Source: Chthonomonas sp. (GTDB lineage: Bacteria; Armatimonadota; Fimbriimonadia; Fimbriimonadales; Fimbriimonadaceae). From it: a stretch of 53,650 bases of DNA. Under the pieces are notes generated by a model. That model was not told the origin of the DNA and ran no database searches. It worked only from the letters and a program-made list of their open reading frames with translations. Both the position numbers and the translations under genes were made by a program. Within the stretch, counting starts at the first letter, position 1. The number at the start of each line of letters is the position of its first letter. The stretch is from the NCBI GenBank assembly GCA_016788585.1, contig JAEURP010000025.1, positions 1 to 53,650 on the forward strand, read 5' to 3'. Of the stretch, positions 25,384-32,560 are shown in pieces.

Positions 25384-26028
25384 ATGAAACCTTTTTACGC
25401 AATGAACGAGGCTGAACTCGTTAACTGGTCATCCAACGCCACCGAAATGGCTGGCACTTACACGGCAGAACTCTTCCCCGGTGCGGGCGGAGCCGCCGAA
25501 CTCGAAGCATTTGAGGAAGCAGGCAATGCATTTATCGCCGCCAAGGCCGCCCAATTGGACGCGGAAGCCGCCGCCAAGAACGCGACCGTGGCCAAGAATG
25601 AAGCCAAGGCTGCTTGGCTCGGCTTGGTGGGACCTTACAACAACGAGTGGCAACTGAGTTCGCTCGTGACGGAATCCATCCGCACGAAGATGCAGCTTCC
25701 GGTCCGCCAAGGCCCGGGCAGCATCACCGCACCGGTGACGCCGACCGATGTGGTTGTAACCCCTAACGCGAACGGCACGGTGGATGCGAAGTGGAAGCGA
25801 AATGGCAATTCCGCGCAAACGACTTTCATCATCGAGCGCCAAATGGGCTCGACCTGGAGCGGCGTTTTCGCTGGAACCGGTACGAAAGCGCACATGAGCG
25901 GCTTTACGCCCGGCGTGCCTGCAATCTTCCGCATTCGCGCGGTGAAGGGCCAAGTCAGCAGCGCCCCAACGCCGACCTTCTCGATTTATTCGGAAGGCGA
26001 AGGCGAAACGCTGCAGCTCGCAGCGTAG
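25384..26028 (+). CDS. Fibronectin type III domain protein
   Basis: A 214-residue protein (from ATG 25384) with two parts. Residues 1-85 are helical and Ala/Lys-rich (AFIAAKAAQLDAEAAAKN). From about 118 to 205 there is a fibronectin type III domain (PTDVVVTPNANGTVDAKWK, TTFIIERQMGSTWSGVF, FTPGVPAIFRIRAV). Similar helical+FN3 proteins occur in Planctomycetes and Verrucomicrobia without known function. The start is uncertain: GTG 25237 would add 49 residues of repeat-rich sequence. A strong terminator lies 80 nt downstream. Confidence 0.75.
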   Translation: MKPFYAMNEAELVNWSSNATEMAGTYTAELFPGAGGAAELEAFEEAGNAFIAAKAAQLDAEAAAKNATVAKNEAKAAWLGLVGPYNNEWQLSSLVTESIRTKMQLPVRQGPGSITAPVTPTDVVVTPNANGTVDAKWKRNGNSAQTTFIIERQMGSTWSGVFAGTGTKAHMSGFTPGVPAIFRIRAVKGQVSSAPTPTFSIYSEGEGETLQLAA

Positions 26029-26039
26029 TTCTCGTTTCT

Positions 26040-26289
26040 CCTCTCCCGAGATCGGGAGAGGCCGGGTGAGGGTTGAAAACGTGCGGCACACCGCCAACCC
26101 TCCCTCATCCCCTCCCAAGCTTGGGAGGGGAGTTTTTGTTTGCGCCCTATCCTTCCCGCGGGGAGCTTCGTTTCTCCCCTCCCCTTCCTGGGAAGGGTGA
26201 GGGGCCGGGGGTGGGGATGGGAAACACGGAAAGGCTTTCGCATGCGCTTCCCCCTCCCCGGCCCTCCCCCAGGCAAGCCTGGGGGAGGG
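26040..26289. repeat. Cluster of GC-rich palindromic repeats
   Basis: The gap between the FN3 gene and mgtE holds several palindromes of one style: CCTCTCCCGA/TCGGGAGAGG (26040-26061), the perfect 22-bp 26109-26130, an imperfect CCCTTCC/GGAAGGG around 26177, and a 13-bp stem CCCTCCCCCAGGC/GCCTGGGGGAGGG (26262-26289). They are joined by GGCCGGGTGAGGG-like strings. Such CTCCC...GGGAG elements are common bacterial intergenic repeats. Confidence 0.8.
26109..26136 (+). terminator. Intrinsic terminator after the FN3 gene
   Basis: A perfect 22-bp palindrome (CCCCTCCCAAG and its complement) is followed by AGTTTTTG. It is also one member of the palindromic repeat cluster. Confidence 0.7.
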
Positions 26290-26292
26290 AGT

Positions 26293-27657
26293 TTAGCCGA
26301 CCACTTTCATCGCCAGCGCGAGCTGGAAGTAGATGATCAAGCCCGTCGCGTCAACAAAAGTCGAGATGAACGGCGCGGACATGACGGCGGGGTCGATGCC
26401 GGCTCTTTTGGCCCCGAGAGGCAGGACGCTGCCGACGACCGTTGACCAAATCACGATGCACGGCAACGCGATGCCGACGAGCAGGCAGAGCTTCGGGTCG
26501 GCGCCCCAGAAGATGGCGCGTGCGTAGCCGGCAACGCCAAGCGTAAGACCAACGAGGCAGGCCGTCAGGAACTCGCGCGAGACGATGGTGAGCCAATCGC
26601 GGGGGCGGACTTCGCCGACGGCGAGCGCGCGCGTGACCATCGTCGTGACCTGCGAGCCGGAATTGCCGCCCGCGCCGATGAGCAGCGGCACGAAGAACAT
26701 GAGCGCGGTGATTTTGAGCTCGGGCGCGACATTGGCGTAATGCCGCATGACGAGGCCGGTGAGCATCTCGGCGACGAACAGGCCGAGGAGCCACGGGATG
26801 CGCTTCCACGCGAGCTTCCACACGCTGAGCGAGAGATACGCCTCGACCGGGCCCGAAACCGCGCCGAGGCTTTCGAGGTCGGCGGTGGTCGCCTCTTCGA
26901 GAATCTCTTGCGCGTCGTCGCCGGTGAACAGGCCGACCATGCGGCCATTGGCATCGAGCACGGGCAGGCCATAAAAGCCATAGCGCGACATGCGGCGGGC
27001 GGCCTCTTCGGCGTCGTCGGTCGCTTGCACGGTGATGACCTCGTCGCGCATGATGTCGCCGGCTTTGGTGCTCGGCTTGGCGCGGAGGGCGCGGCGCAGG
27101 CTGAAAATGCCGAGCATCTTGCGCTCGGGGTCGAGGACATAAACGTCGTTAACCGTCTCGTACTTCTCGTCGCTGGCCTTGCGAATGTCGTCAAGCAGCG
27201 CCGCCATCGTGGTCTCGGGCGCGACCTCGAAGAAACGCTCGGTCATGAGCCGACCGACCGAATCCTCGGGGTAAGTCATCAGACGGCGGATTTCTTGCGC
27301 GTCTTCGTCGGGAATGACTTCTAGAAGGTCATTAAATCGCTCGGCGCCGAGTTCTTCGCGCAGATCGAGCGCGTCGTCCATGGGGAGAACGTCGAGGAAG
27401 TGCGCGACGGTGTAGTCGGGTAGCTCTTGAAGGATGCTGCGGGTTGTCGCTGTGGGCAGCTCGATGAGGACATTCGCGGCGAGCTCATGACCAAGGAGTT
27501 TGAGTAGATCGACGGCCTCTTCGGTATCGAGCCGCACGACACCTTCGGCAAGGTCTTCAGGGAGAATGTCGGCGAGTTCCTCGGTCACACGCTCGCGGCT
27601 TTGCGACGCGGCAAGCGCGCGCAATTGCTCTACGAAAGCGGTGAGGTCCTGGACCAT
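26293..27657 (-). CDS. mgtE: MgtE-type magnesium transporter
   Basis: Mg2+ channel/transporter. The N-terminal helical MgtE_N domain (about 1-135, with LPEDLAEGVVRLDTEEAVDLL) is followed by two CBS domains (MTERFFEVAPETTM..., GDIMRDEVITVQATDDAEEA...) that gate by Mg2+. A C-terminal five-helix membrane domain starts near 290 (RIPWLLGLFVAEMLTGLVM, GAGGNSGSQ, which is the conserved pore motif). Length 454 is normal. No M-box riboswitch fits in the 63-nt gap to the divergent gene; TATAGT lies 15 nt upstream of the ATG. Confidence 0.96.
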   Translation of the reverse strand: MVQDLTAFVEQLRALAASQSRERVTEELADILPEDLAEGVVRLDTEEAVDLLKLLGHELAANVLIELPTATTRSILQELPDYTVAHFLDVLPMDDALDLREELGAERFNDLLEVIPDEDAQEIRRLMTYPEDSVGRLMTERFFEVAPETTMAALLDDIRKASDEKYETVNDVYVLDPERKMLGIFSLRRALRAKPSTKAGDIMRDEVITVQATDDAEEAARRMSRYGFYGLPVLDANGRMVGLFTGDDAQEILEEATTADLESLGAVSGPVEAYLSLSVWKLAWKRIPWLLGLFVAEMLTGLVMRHYANVAPELKITALMFFVPLLIGAGGNSGSQVTTMVTRALAVGEVRPRDWLTIVSREFLTACLVGLTLGVAGYARAIFWGADPKLCLLVGIALPCIVIWSTVVGSVLPLGAKRAGIDPAVMSAPFISTFVDATGLIIYFQLALAMKVVG

Positions 27658-27708
27658 TGGCGGCAGTTCAGACTATACCGCCGCTCGCGGGTTTGGGCGG
27701 GTTTCCGT

Positions 27709-27714
27709 TATGAT
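27709..27714 (+). promoter_or_regulatory. TANNNT box of a probably leaderless promoter
   Basis: TATGAT ends 6 nt before the GTG at 27721, with no Shine-Dalgarno. It shares the 63-bp intergenic gap with the divergent mgtE promoter. Confidence 0.5.
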
Positions 27715-27720
27715 GGTGTT

Positions 27721-28569
27721 GTGAGTTCTCAGAGTATCACGGGTGGGTTTGCAAGTCCGGCTGATTATGCGGAGTGCAGCAGAATTCATCGGCGATTAGG
27801 AACGACCTTTTTCTTTGCGTCTCGACGTTTGCCTGTCGAAAAGCGGAAAAGCGTCGATGCCATATATGCTTTCGTGCGATCGGAACCCAGTACTTTACGC
27901 AGCGTGCGGCAGGAACTTATCGCGGCAACCTATGGGATTCGACCGTCATCGGCGGTTCTTCGTGCCTTTGCCGATGTGATGAACGAATCGCGCTTGGCGC
28001 TGGACGAGCCCATTCGCTTTCTCGATGCGCTGGAGCTGGAGCCAAACGAATTCGCTACCTACGATGACTTGTTTCGTCACCTGCGAAATGAAGCCGGCTC
28101 GATTGCAACGATGATGTTGCAGGTTTTAGGCGAAGGCGACCGGGCTGTTCTTCAACGAGCGGGCCAGTCTCTTGCGATCGCCATGAAGCTAACCAACAAC
28201 CTGAGAAATATTGGTTCAGATGCGATGGTAGGTCGATCCACCTTGCCGCAGGATGAAATGGCGCGGTTCGGCGTGACGCTGGATGATCTTGAGCAGGGGC
28301 GAGTTTCGAAAGGCTTTGTGGACTTGCTGCGGTTGCAGATCAGTCGCGTGCGCGGGCTTTATCGCGAGAGCGACGCCGGGATTCCGTTGCTGCGCGAGGA
28401 CATGAAGTTTGGCGTGGCATTAGCGCGCGACGTGTACGAAAAAATGCTCGATAAAATCGACGAAAATGGTTACGACGTCTTTCGCAAGTCAATAAGGGCG
28501 ACGCCGCAAGAAAAAATGGTTGCGGCTTGGAGTCTTTGGAGCGGTAACGCTGAGTCTGATGAAGCGTAA
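27721..28569 (+). CDS. Squalene/phytoene-synthase-like protein lacking Asp-rich motifs
   Basis: A 282-residue member of the trans-isoprenyl head-to-head synthase family. SRRLPVEKRKSVDAIYAFVR matches the start of the fold, and AMKLTNNLRNIGSD with GRSTLPQDEMARFGV matches the second active-site helix. In active enzymes the first helix carries DDxVD; here the equivalent is EPSTLRSV with no Asp pair. The second motif, usually DxxxD, reads NIGSD with the first Asp replaced. Both substrate-diphosphate Mg sites are therefore damaged, so it may be catalytically dead or have a new role. Start GTG 27721. Confidence 0.8.
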   Translation: MSSQSITGGFASPADYAECSRIHRRLGTTFFFASRRLPVEKRKSVDAIYAFVRSEPSTLRSVRQELIAATYGIRPSSAVLRAFADVMNESRLALDEPIRFLDALELEPNEFATYDDLFRHLRNEAGSIATMMLQVLGEGDRAVLQRAGQSLAIAMKLTNNLRNIGSDAMVGRSTLPQDEMARFGVTLDDLEQGRVSKGFVDLLRLQISRVRGLYRESDAGIPLLREDMKFGVALARDVYEKMLDKIDENGYDVFRKSIRATPQEKMVAAWSLWSGNAESDEA

Positions 28570-28571
28570 TG

Positions 28572-28577
28572 TAAACT
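28572..28577 (+). promoter_or_regulatory. TANNNT box of a probably leaderless promoter
   Basis: TAAACT ends 7 nt before the ATG at 28585 and begins just after the stop of the previous gene. No Shine-Dalgarno is present. Confidence 0.45.
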
Positions 28578-28584
28578 GGCGCAC

Positions 28585-29496
28585 ATGAGTATTCCAATCG
28601 TTGCCTTGGCAGTTCTGGCTCACGGTGTTGTTGGGGCTGGTAGCCCGTGGAAAGCGGGCCGGACGACCGAATCATGGGCGGATCGAAGTTACATTGTGAA
28701 GCTTCCCAAGGCGGTCGAGAAGCCCGATGCTAAGTTGCCGCTCGTGATGTTGTTGCACGGGTTTTCGGGCTCCGCAGAGGCGATCGAAGCGTACAGTGGC
28801 TTTGGTGGCATGAATGATACTGAGGGGTTTATCTTGGTCGCGCCGCAGGGCCTTGGTCGGCCAGCAGGTTGGAACTGCGGATTCATAAATCTCGGTAAGG
28901 CAGGAACGGATGACGTTTCTTTCTTAAGCAAATTGATGGATAAAGTGTCAGCCGACCTTCCCGTAGACCCGAGCAGAATCTATGTCGCAGGACACTCAAA
29001 CGGCGCAATGATGGCGAACGTACTTGGTGGCCTCCGTCCGGATAAGATCGCGGCAATCGCGTGCGTGGCTGGCGTAATTGGCGTCGGCAAGACCAATCCA
29101 AAGCTCATGGCGGAGCCAAAGGGCCCGGTGTCGGTTTTGCATATTCACGGGACCAACGACCAAATCGTGGGCTATTCGACTTCGGCTGCTGCTCTTCTGT
29201 CCGGGGTTGGTGCCAAGGATGCCGTTAAGTGGTGGGCAAGCCAGACAGGAATCGAATCCAAAGGGGTCGAAGAAAAGCTCAAAGGCTATGATTCTCTGAC
29301 CTATAGCAATGGCTCGACGACGGTGAAGCTCCTATCGTTAACAGGCTGGAGTCACGATTGGCCAGTTAGTCAACGTTCACCGATCAATGGCGCAAAGACG
29401 ATTTGGGATTTCTTTAAGGCGAATCCGAAGCGGCCCGCCGTAATCGATCCCAAATTGCCGCCCATTCCGGCGACTCCGGTGGCCGCTCCACGTTAA
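28585..29496 (+). CDS. Secreted PHB-depolymerase-family (LpqC-like) esterase
   Basis: Alpha/beta hydrolase of the poly(3-hydroxybutyrate) depolymerase/feruloyl esterase group. Probable signal peptide 1-19. LPLVMLLHGFSGSAEA gives the oxyanion region, GHSNGAMM the nucleophile Ser138, HIHGTNDQIVGYS the Asp, and GWSHDWP the His. WNCG near 97 is usual for this group. Substrate unknown; polyester or esterified plant sugars are possible. Its last 83 bp overlap the end of the opposite-strand tsaC gene. Confidence 0.88.
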   Translation: MSIPIVALAVLAHGVVGAGSPWKAGRTTESWADRSYIVKLPKAVEKPDAKLPLVMLLHGFSGSAEAIEAYSGFGGMNDTEGFILVAPQGLGRPAGWNCGFINLGKAGTDDVSFLSKLMDKVSADLPVDPSRIYVAGHSNGAMMANVLGGLRPDKIAAIACVAGVIGVGKTNPKLMAEPKGPVSVLHIHGTNDQIVGYSTSAAALLSGVGAKDAVKWWASQTGIESKGVEEKLKGYDSLTYSNGSTTVKLLSLTGWSHDWPVSQRSPINGAKTIWDFFKANPKRPAVIDPKLPPIPATPVAAPR

Positions 29497-30292
29497 TCGT
29501 GCCGGGCGTTCGGTCAAGTTCGGCGAGCTTGGCGTAGAGCTGTTGGGCGTATTCTTTTGGGTCTGTTGTTAGCCGGATAGTTCTATCTGTTGACGTGCCG
29601 GGCTCGACCAGCTTGACCGGGTTTTTGGGGGAGTAATGCCGATGGTGCTGCCCGGGAGACGCATTTTTCGCGGCTTTTTCGGCGATTATTGTTGGCGCGA
29701 ATTGGCTGAGTTGCTCTTGCGTGACTGCTCCTTGCCTTAGGATGGTGATTTGGTTGTCGTTGATGGCGACAACGGTGGACTCGATGCCGACATCGCTCGG
29801 GCCGCCATCGAGCGCGCCTAAGCAATGTTTGAGGATTTCTGGGTCAATGTCTTCGTATCGAGTCGGTGAAAGTTGGGTGAAGCGATTGGCGCTCGGTGCT
29901 GCAAGGGGAAGCTGACTATTGAGTAGAAGTGTTTCGAAAACTGAATGATTAGGACAGCGCACACCGAGGGTTGTTCCTCCGGCGAGGATTTCTTTTGCGA
30001 CCTTGCCTTTGTCGGGGAGAACCAACGTAAGCGGGCCGGGCCAGAAGGCATTTGCTAGGGCGGTCGCGAGGTCGTTCCATTCGACCATTTCTTTGGCTTG
30101 ATCAATGCCACTAACATGGACGATAACGGGGTTCCACTCTGGCCGGCCCTTGGCCGCGAAGATCTTCTGAACGGCATTGCTATCGAGAGCATTGGCGGCG
30201 AGGCCGTAGACGGTTTCCGTCGGGACTACAACCAACTCGCCTCGGAGCAGCGCCTCCGAACAGGCGGCGATGTTCTTGGGCGTGGGGTTCAA
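29414..30292 (-). CDS. tsaC: Threonylcarbamoyl-AMP synthase (Sua5/YrdC)
   Basis: Makes threonylcarbamoyl-AMP for the t6A modification of tRNAs reading ANN codons. The YrdC domain at about 8-190 has VVVPTETVYGLAANAL, KGRPEWNPVIVH and LGVRCPNH. A C-terminal Sua5 domain follows (RHYSPKNPVKLV linker, then YAKLAELDRTPGTINVE). It is thus the long Sua5 form (292 residues). The start is TTG at 30292 in a TTGA overlap with the aroE stop. Its end overlaps the esterase gene by 83 bp on the opposite strand. Confidence 0.92.
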   Translation of the reverse strand: MNPTPKNIAACSEALLRGELVVVPTETVYGLAANALDSNAVQKIFAAKGRPEWNPVIVHVSGIDQAKEMVEWNDLATALANAFWPGPLTLVLPDKGKVAKEILAGGTTLGVRCPNHSVFETLLLNSQLPLAAPSANRFTQLSPTRYEDIDPEILKHCLGALDGGPSDVGIESTVVAINDNQITILRQGAVTQEQLSQFAPTIIAEKAAKNASPGQHHRHYSPKNPVKLVEPGTSTDRTIRLTTDPKEYAQQLYAKLAELDRTPGTINVERPPESPEWAAIWDRLRRAASDSP

Positions 30293-31014
30293 GGTAGCGC
30301 CTCGCGCATCACGTCAAAGGGCGGACAGGTTGAGAGCCAGAATGCATAACTTAGGCCTGCTTGAAAAAGTAGCATTTCACGACCATCGACTGCAGACCAT
30401 CCATTTTGACGAGCAGTATGCATGAAGGGCGTAGGCACGAATCCATAAGACAGGTCCATGGCTACGCCAGTACCTTCCCATATCAGATCAGGGACGGATC
30501 CAGTCGCGTTGATAACGAGGTGAAATCCGCCGGTACATGGAGGAACAGGTGGCGCATCGTCAAAGACAACTCCCTTTCGGTTCCAGTTGAAAACGGGCAT
30601 TGGCGAAACACCTTGGATGGCTGATCTAGCGGCACCGCCCGCCCCAAGTACCAGGGTTCGCCCCCCTAGCCCAAGCCTTCCGAGGGCGAGGGCAAGCCCT
30701 CGACAGTCCGTATTGTCAGCTGTCAGGGTAGGGAAATAAATGACATTGCAAGGCTGCAAAAAATTTTGTCCAAGCGATTCCTCTACCCGCATCTTGAATG
30801 GTGCGGTCACGTTAAGCCCCTGCATCCGCGTGCTCAGAAAAGCAATCGCCTCCTCGAACTCCTCGTCGTCACAGTGAATCGCAACATACCGATAGGGCAG
30901 TCCCGCCGCCTCAAATGCCGCCTTAAACAACCTAGGCGACCAAGAATGTGCGATCGGATTCCCGATCACACCGTACTCTTCGTCCGTAACTTCGCGCCAG
31001 TTTAGGACGGCCAT
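30289..31014 (-). CDS. aroE: Shikimate dehydrogenase
   Basis: NADPH-dependent reduction of 3-dehydroshikimate in aromatic amino-acid synthesis. GVIGNPIAHSWSPRLF (substrate Ser residues), LNVTAPFK with the catalytic Lys, ADNTDCRG with the catalytic Asp, and VLGAGGAARSA (nucleotide fold) are all visible. At 241 residues it is about 30 shorter than usual; the Rossmann domain is compact. A Pro-rich insert (APPVPPCTGG) follows the second strand. Overlaps the upstream FAD gene by 13 nt and tsaC by 4 nt. Confidence 0.9.
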   Translation of the reverse strand: MAVLNWREVTDEEYGVIGNPIAHSWSPRLFKAAFEAAGLPYRYVAIHCDDEEFEEAIAFLSTRMQGLNVTAPFKMRVEESLGQNFLQPCNVIYFPTLTADNTDCRGLALALGRLGLGGRTLVLGAGGAARSAIQGVSPMPVFNWNRKGVVFDDAPPVPPCTGGFHLVINATGSVPDLIWEGTGVAMDLSYGFVPTPFMHTARQNGWSAVDGREMLLFQAGLSYAFWLSTCPPFDVMREALP

Positions 31015-32546
31015 TCGATCTCGATCCCTTGCGCGACGCAGAGGTTTTGGAACTCGACGACGCGGTTCCGGTCTTCGTAAACCCCTTGCGGCGTGATCTC
31101 ATCACCGAGGCAATACGCAGCCAGCAGCCCGGCGGCTTCGCCGATGTTCCACTCCGTTGGATGCAAGCGCGTACAGCCATTGGCGATATGCGTTACGCCG
31201 ATGTTTTTACAGGCCGGCAATAGGTTAGTCATTCGTTCAGGAACCAAACTACCAAGAGGAACTTGGTAGGGCCAAGCGTCATTATCAATGCCATTTCGAC
31301 CGCTCGCCGACGGGTGTAAATCCATCCGATAAGAACCGATGCCGATGCTGTCCCAAAACTCGACGGCCCCGTCCGGCCGCATGTCCTTTCCAACGTGCGC
31401 CTCGGTCATCGTAAACCGCGCCTTGATCCTTCGCGATTCGCGATGATATGGCGCCATAGCGAGGCCATCGCGCGTGCCGACTGGGTCGCCCGCAGCGTAA
31501 AGCTCGCTGTAGCCAATGCCGCCGTCGTCACGTTCAGCCTCCGTTTGCAACCAGTAGAGAATTGATAAAGACTGCTGCCGAGCATTCTCATAAACTACGG
31601 CGGTTCGATCTTCCGGCTCATCGATCACGGCGTCAAAGTGGTCGTTTTGAACCCAATTAATCATCGAATAATCGTGAGAAAAAGTCTCGAAAATGCTGCT
31701 GTCAATGATTCTTCGATAGGAAAACATTCCGGTCTTGCCAAGGAATTTAATTCTCTTATCCGAATTGCTAATCGCGTCAAAAAATGTCCAAGAAAATAGT
31801 TTGCCGGTCCAGCGCGGTTCCATGACCGGCTCAAATGACTTCCAATAATCGTATTGCTGAGGCTTCTCGATTGGGGCACGGCCGCCTGCGGGGTCGAAGC
31901 CAACGCAAAGGCACCAAGTAAACGCCTGAATATCGCGCGGATTGGCAACCTCGGGCGCGTCCATTTCGCCAAACTCAGCTTGGCTCTCCGCACCAACACG
32001 GTACTCGGTGCCGGTCATCGGAAGCAAATCTCCAATCTCCGTGGCATCGAGAACAAAGCCAAAAGTGACGTCGGTTTCGAGTCCGGTGTCGGTGTCTATG
32101 ACTCGCACCGAGGTCACGCGGTCGCCATCCACTGTCGCCGAAATAGGAACGCACTGGTGCCAAATCTGCAATTGCCCAGTCGCCCGATACCGAGCCAGCA
32201 TCCCGGTTAAGACCGCCAAGCCAACTCGAGGCGAAAAGCAGAGCCGGCTCACCCAGCCATTGCCGGGGTTCAAAAGTTTATTGTTCCGGGCCTGATCGGT
32301 CAGCGGAAAGTGGTCTCGATAGTACTTGCGAACCGCTTCGCGGAACTGGCGATAGCGCAAAGTACATCCGTGCGTTTCAACCCACTGGTGTTCGTCGGGA
32401 GGGACAGCTTGACTCGTGAGTTGTCCGCCGACCCAGTCGGTTTCCTCGGTCATGACCACGCGGTAACCCAGGCTGCAGGCTGCCATCGCAGCCGCGCAGC
32501 CACCCGTGCCACCGCCGACGATCAAGATATCGCAACTTGCCTCCAT
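31002..32546 (-). CDS. FAD-dependent oxidoreductase
   Basis: A 514-residue flavoprotein of the FAD_oxidored type. The N-terminal dinucleotide fold is ILIVGGGTGGCAAAMAAC followed by VVMTEETDWVGGQL. GFVLDATEIGDLLPMTG is the second FAD contact, and the C-terminal NIGEAAGLLAAYCL motif closes the FAD site. No signal peptide. Family members include secreted and cytosolic oxidoreductases of sugar or ketone-like substrates; substrate unknown. It starts 14 nt after the ABC-transporter stop and overlaps aroE by 13 nt. Confidence 0.85.
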   Translation of the reverse strand: MEASCDILIVGGGTGGCAAAMAACSLGYRVVMTEETDWVGGQLTSQAVPPDEHQWVETHGCTLRYRQFREAVRKYYRDHFPLTDQARNNKLLNPGNGWVSRLCFSPRVGLAVLTGMLARYRATGQLQIWHQCVPISATVDGDRVTSVRVIDTDTGLETDVTFGFVLDATEIGDLLPMTGTEYRVGAESQAEFGEMDAPEVANPRDIQAFTWCLCVGFDPAGGRAPIEKPQQYDYWKSFEPVMEPRWTGKLFSWTFFDAISNSDKRIKFLGKTGMFSYRRIIDSSIFETFSHDYSMINWVQNDHFDAVIDEPEDRTAVVYENARQQSLSILYWLQTEAERDDGGIGYSELYAAGDPVGTRDGLAMAPYHRESRRIKARFTMTEAHVGKDMRPDGAVEFWDSIGIGSYRMDLHPSASGRNGIDNDAWPYQVPLGSLVPERMTNLLPACKNIGVTHIANGCTRLHPTEWNIGEAAGLLAAYCLGDEITPQGVYEDRNRVVEFQNLCVAQGIEIEWPS

Positions 32547-32560
32547 GCCGATTGATTAGG

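Noticed and set aside
27658-27720. M-box riboswitch before mgtE
   Set aside because: Only 63 nt separate mgtE from the divergent gene, too short for an M-box aptamer, and no conserved helices were seen.
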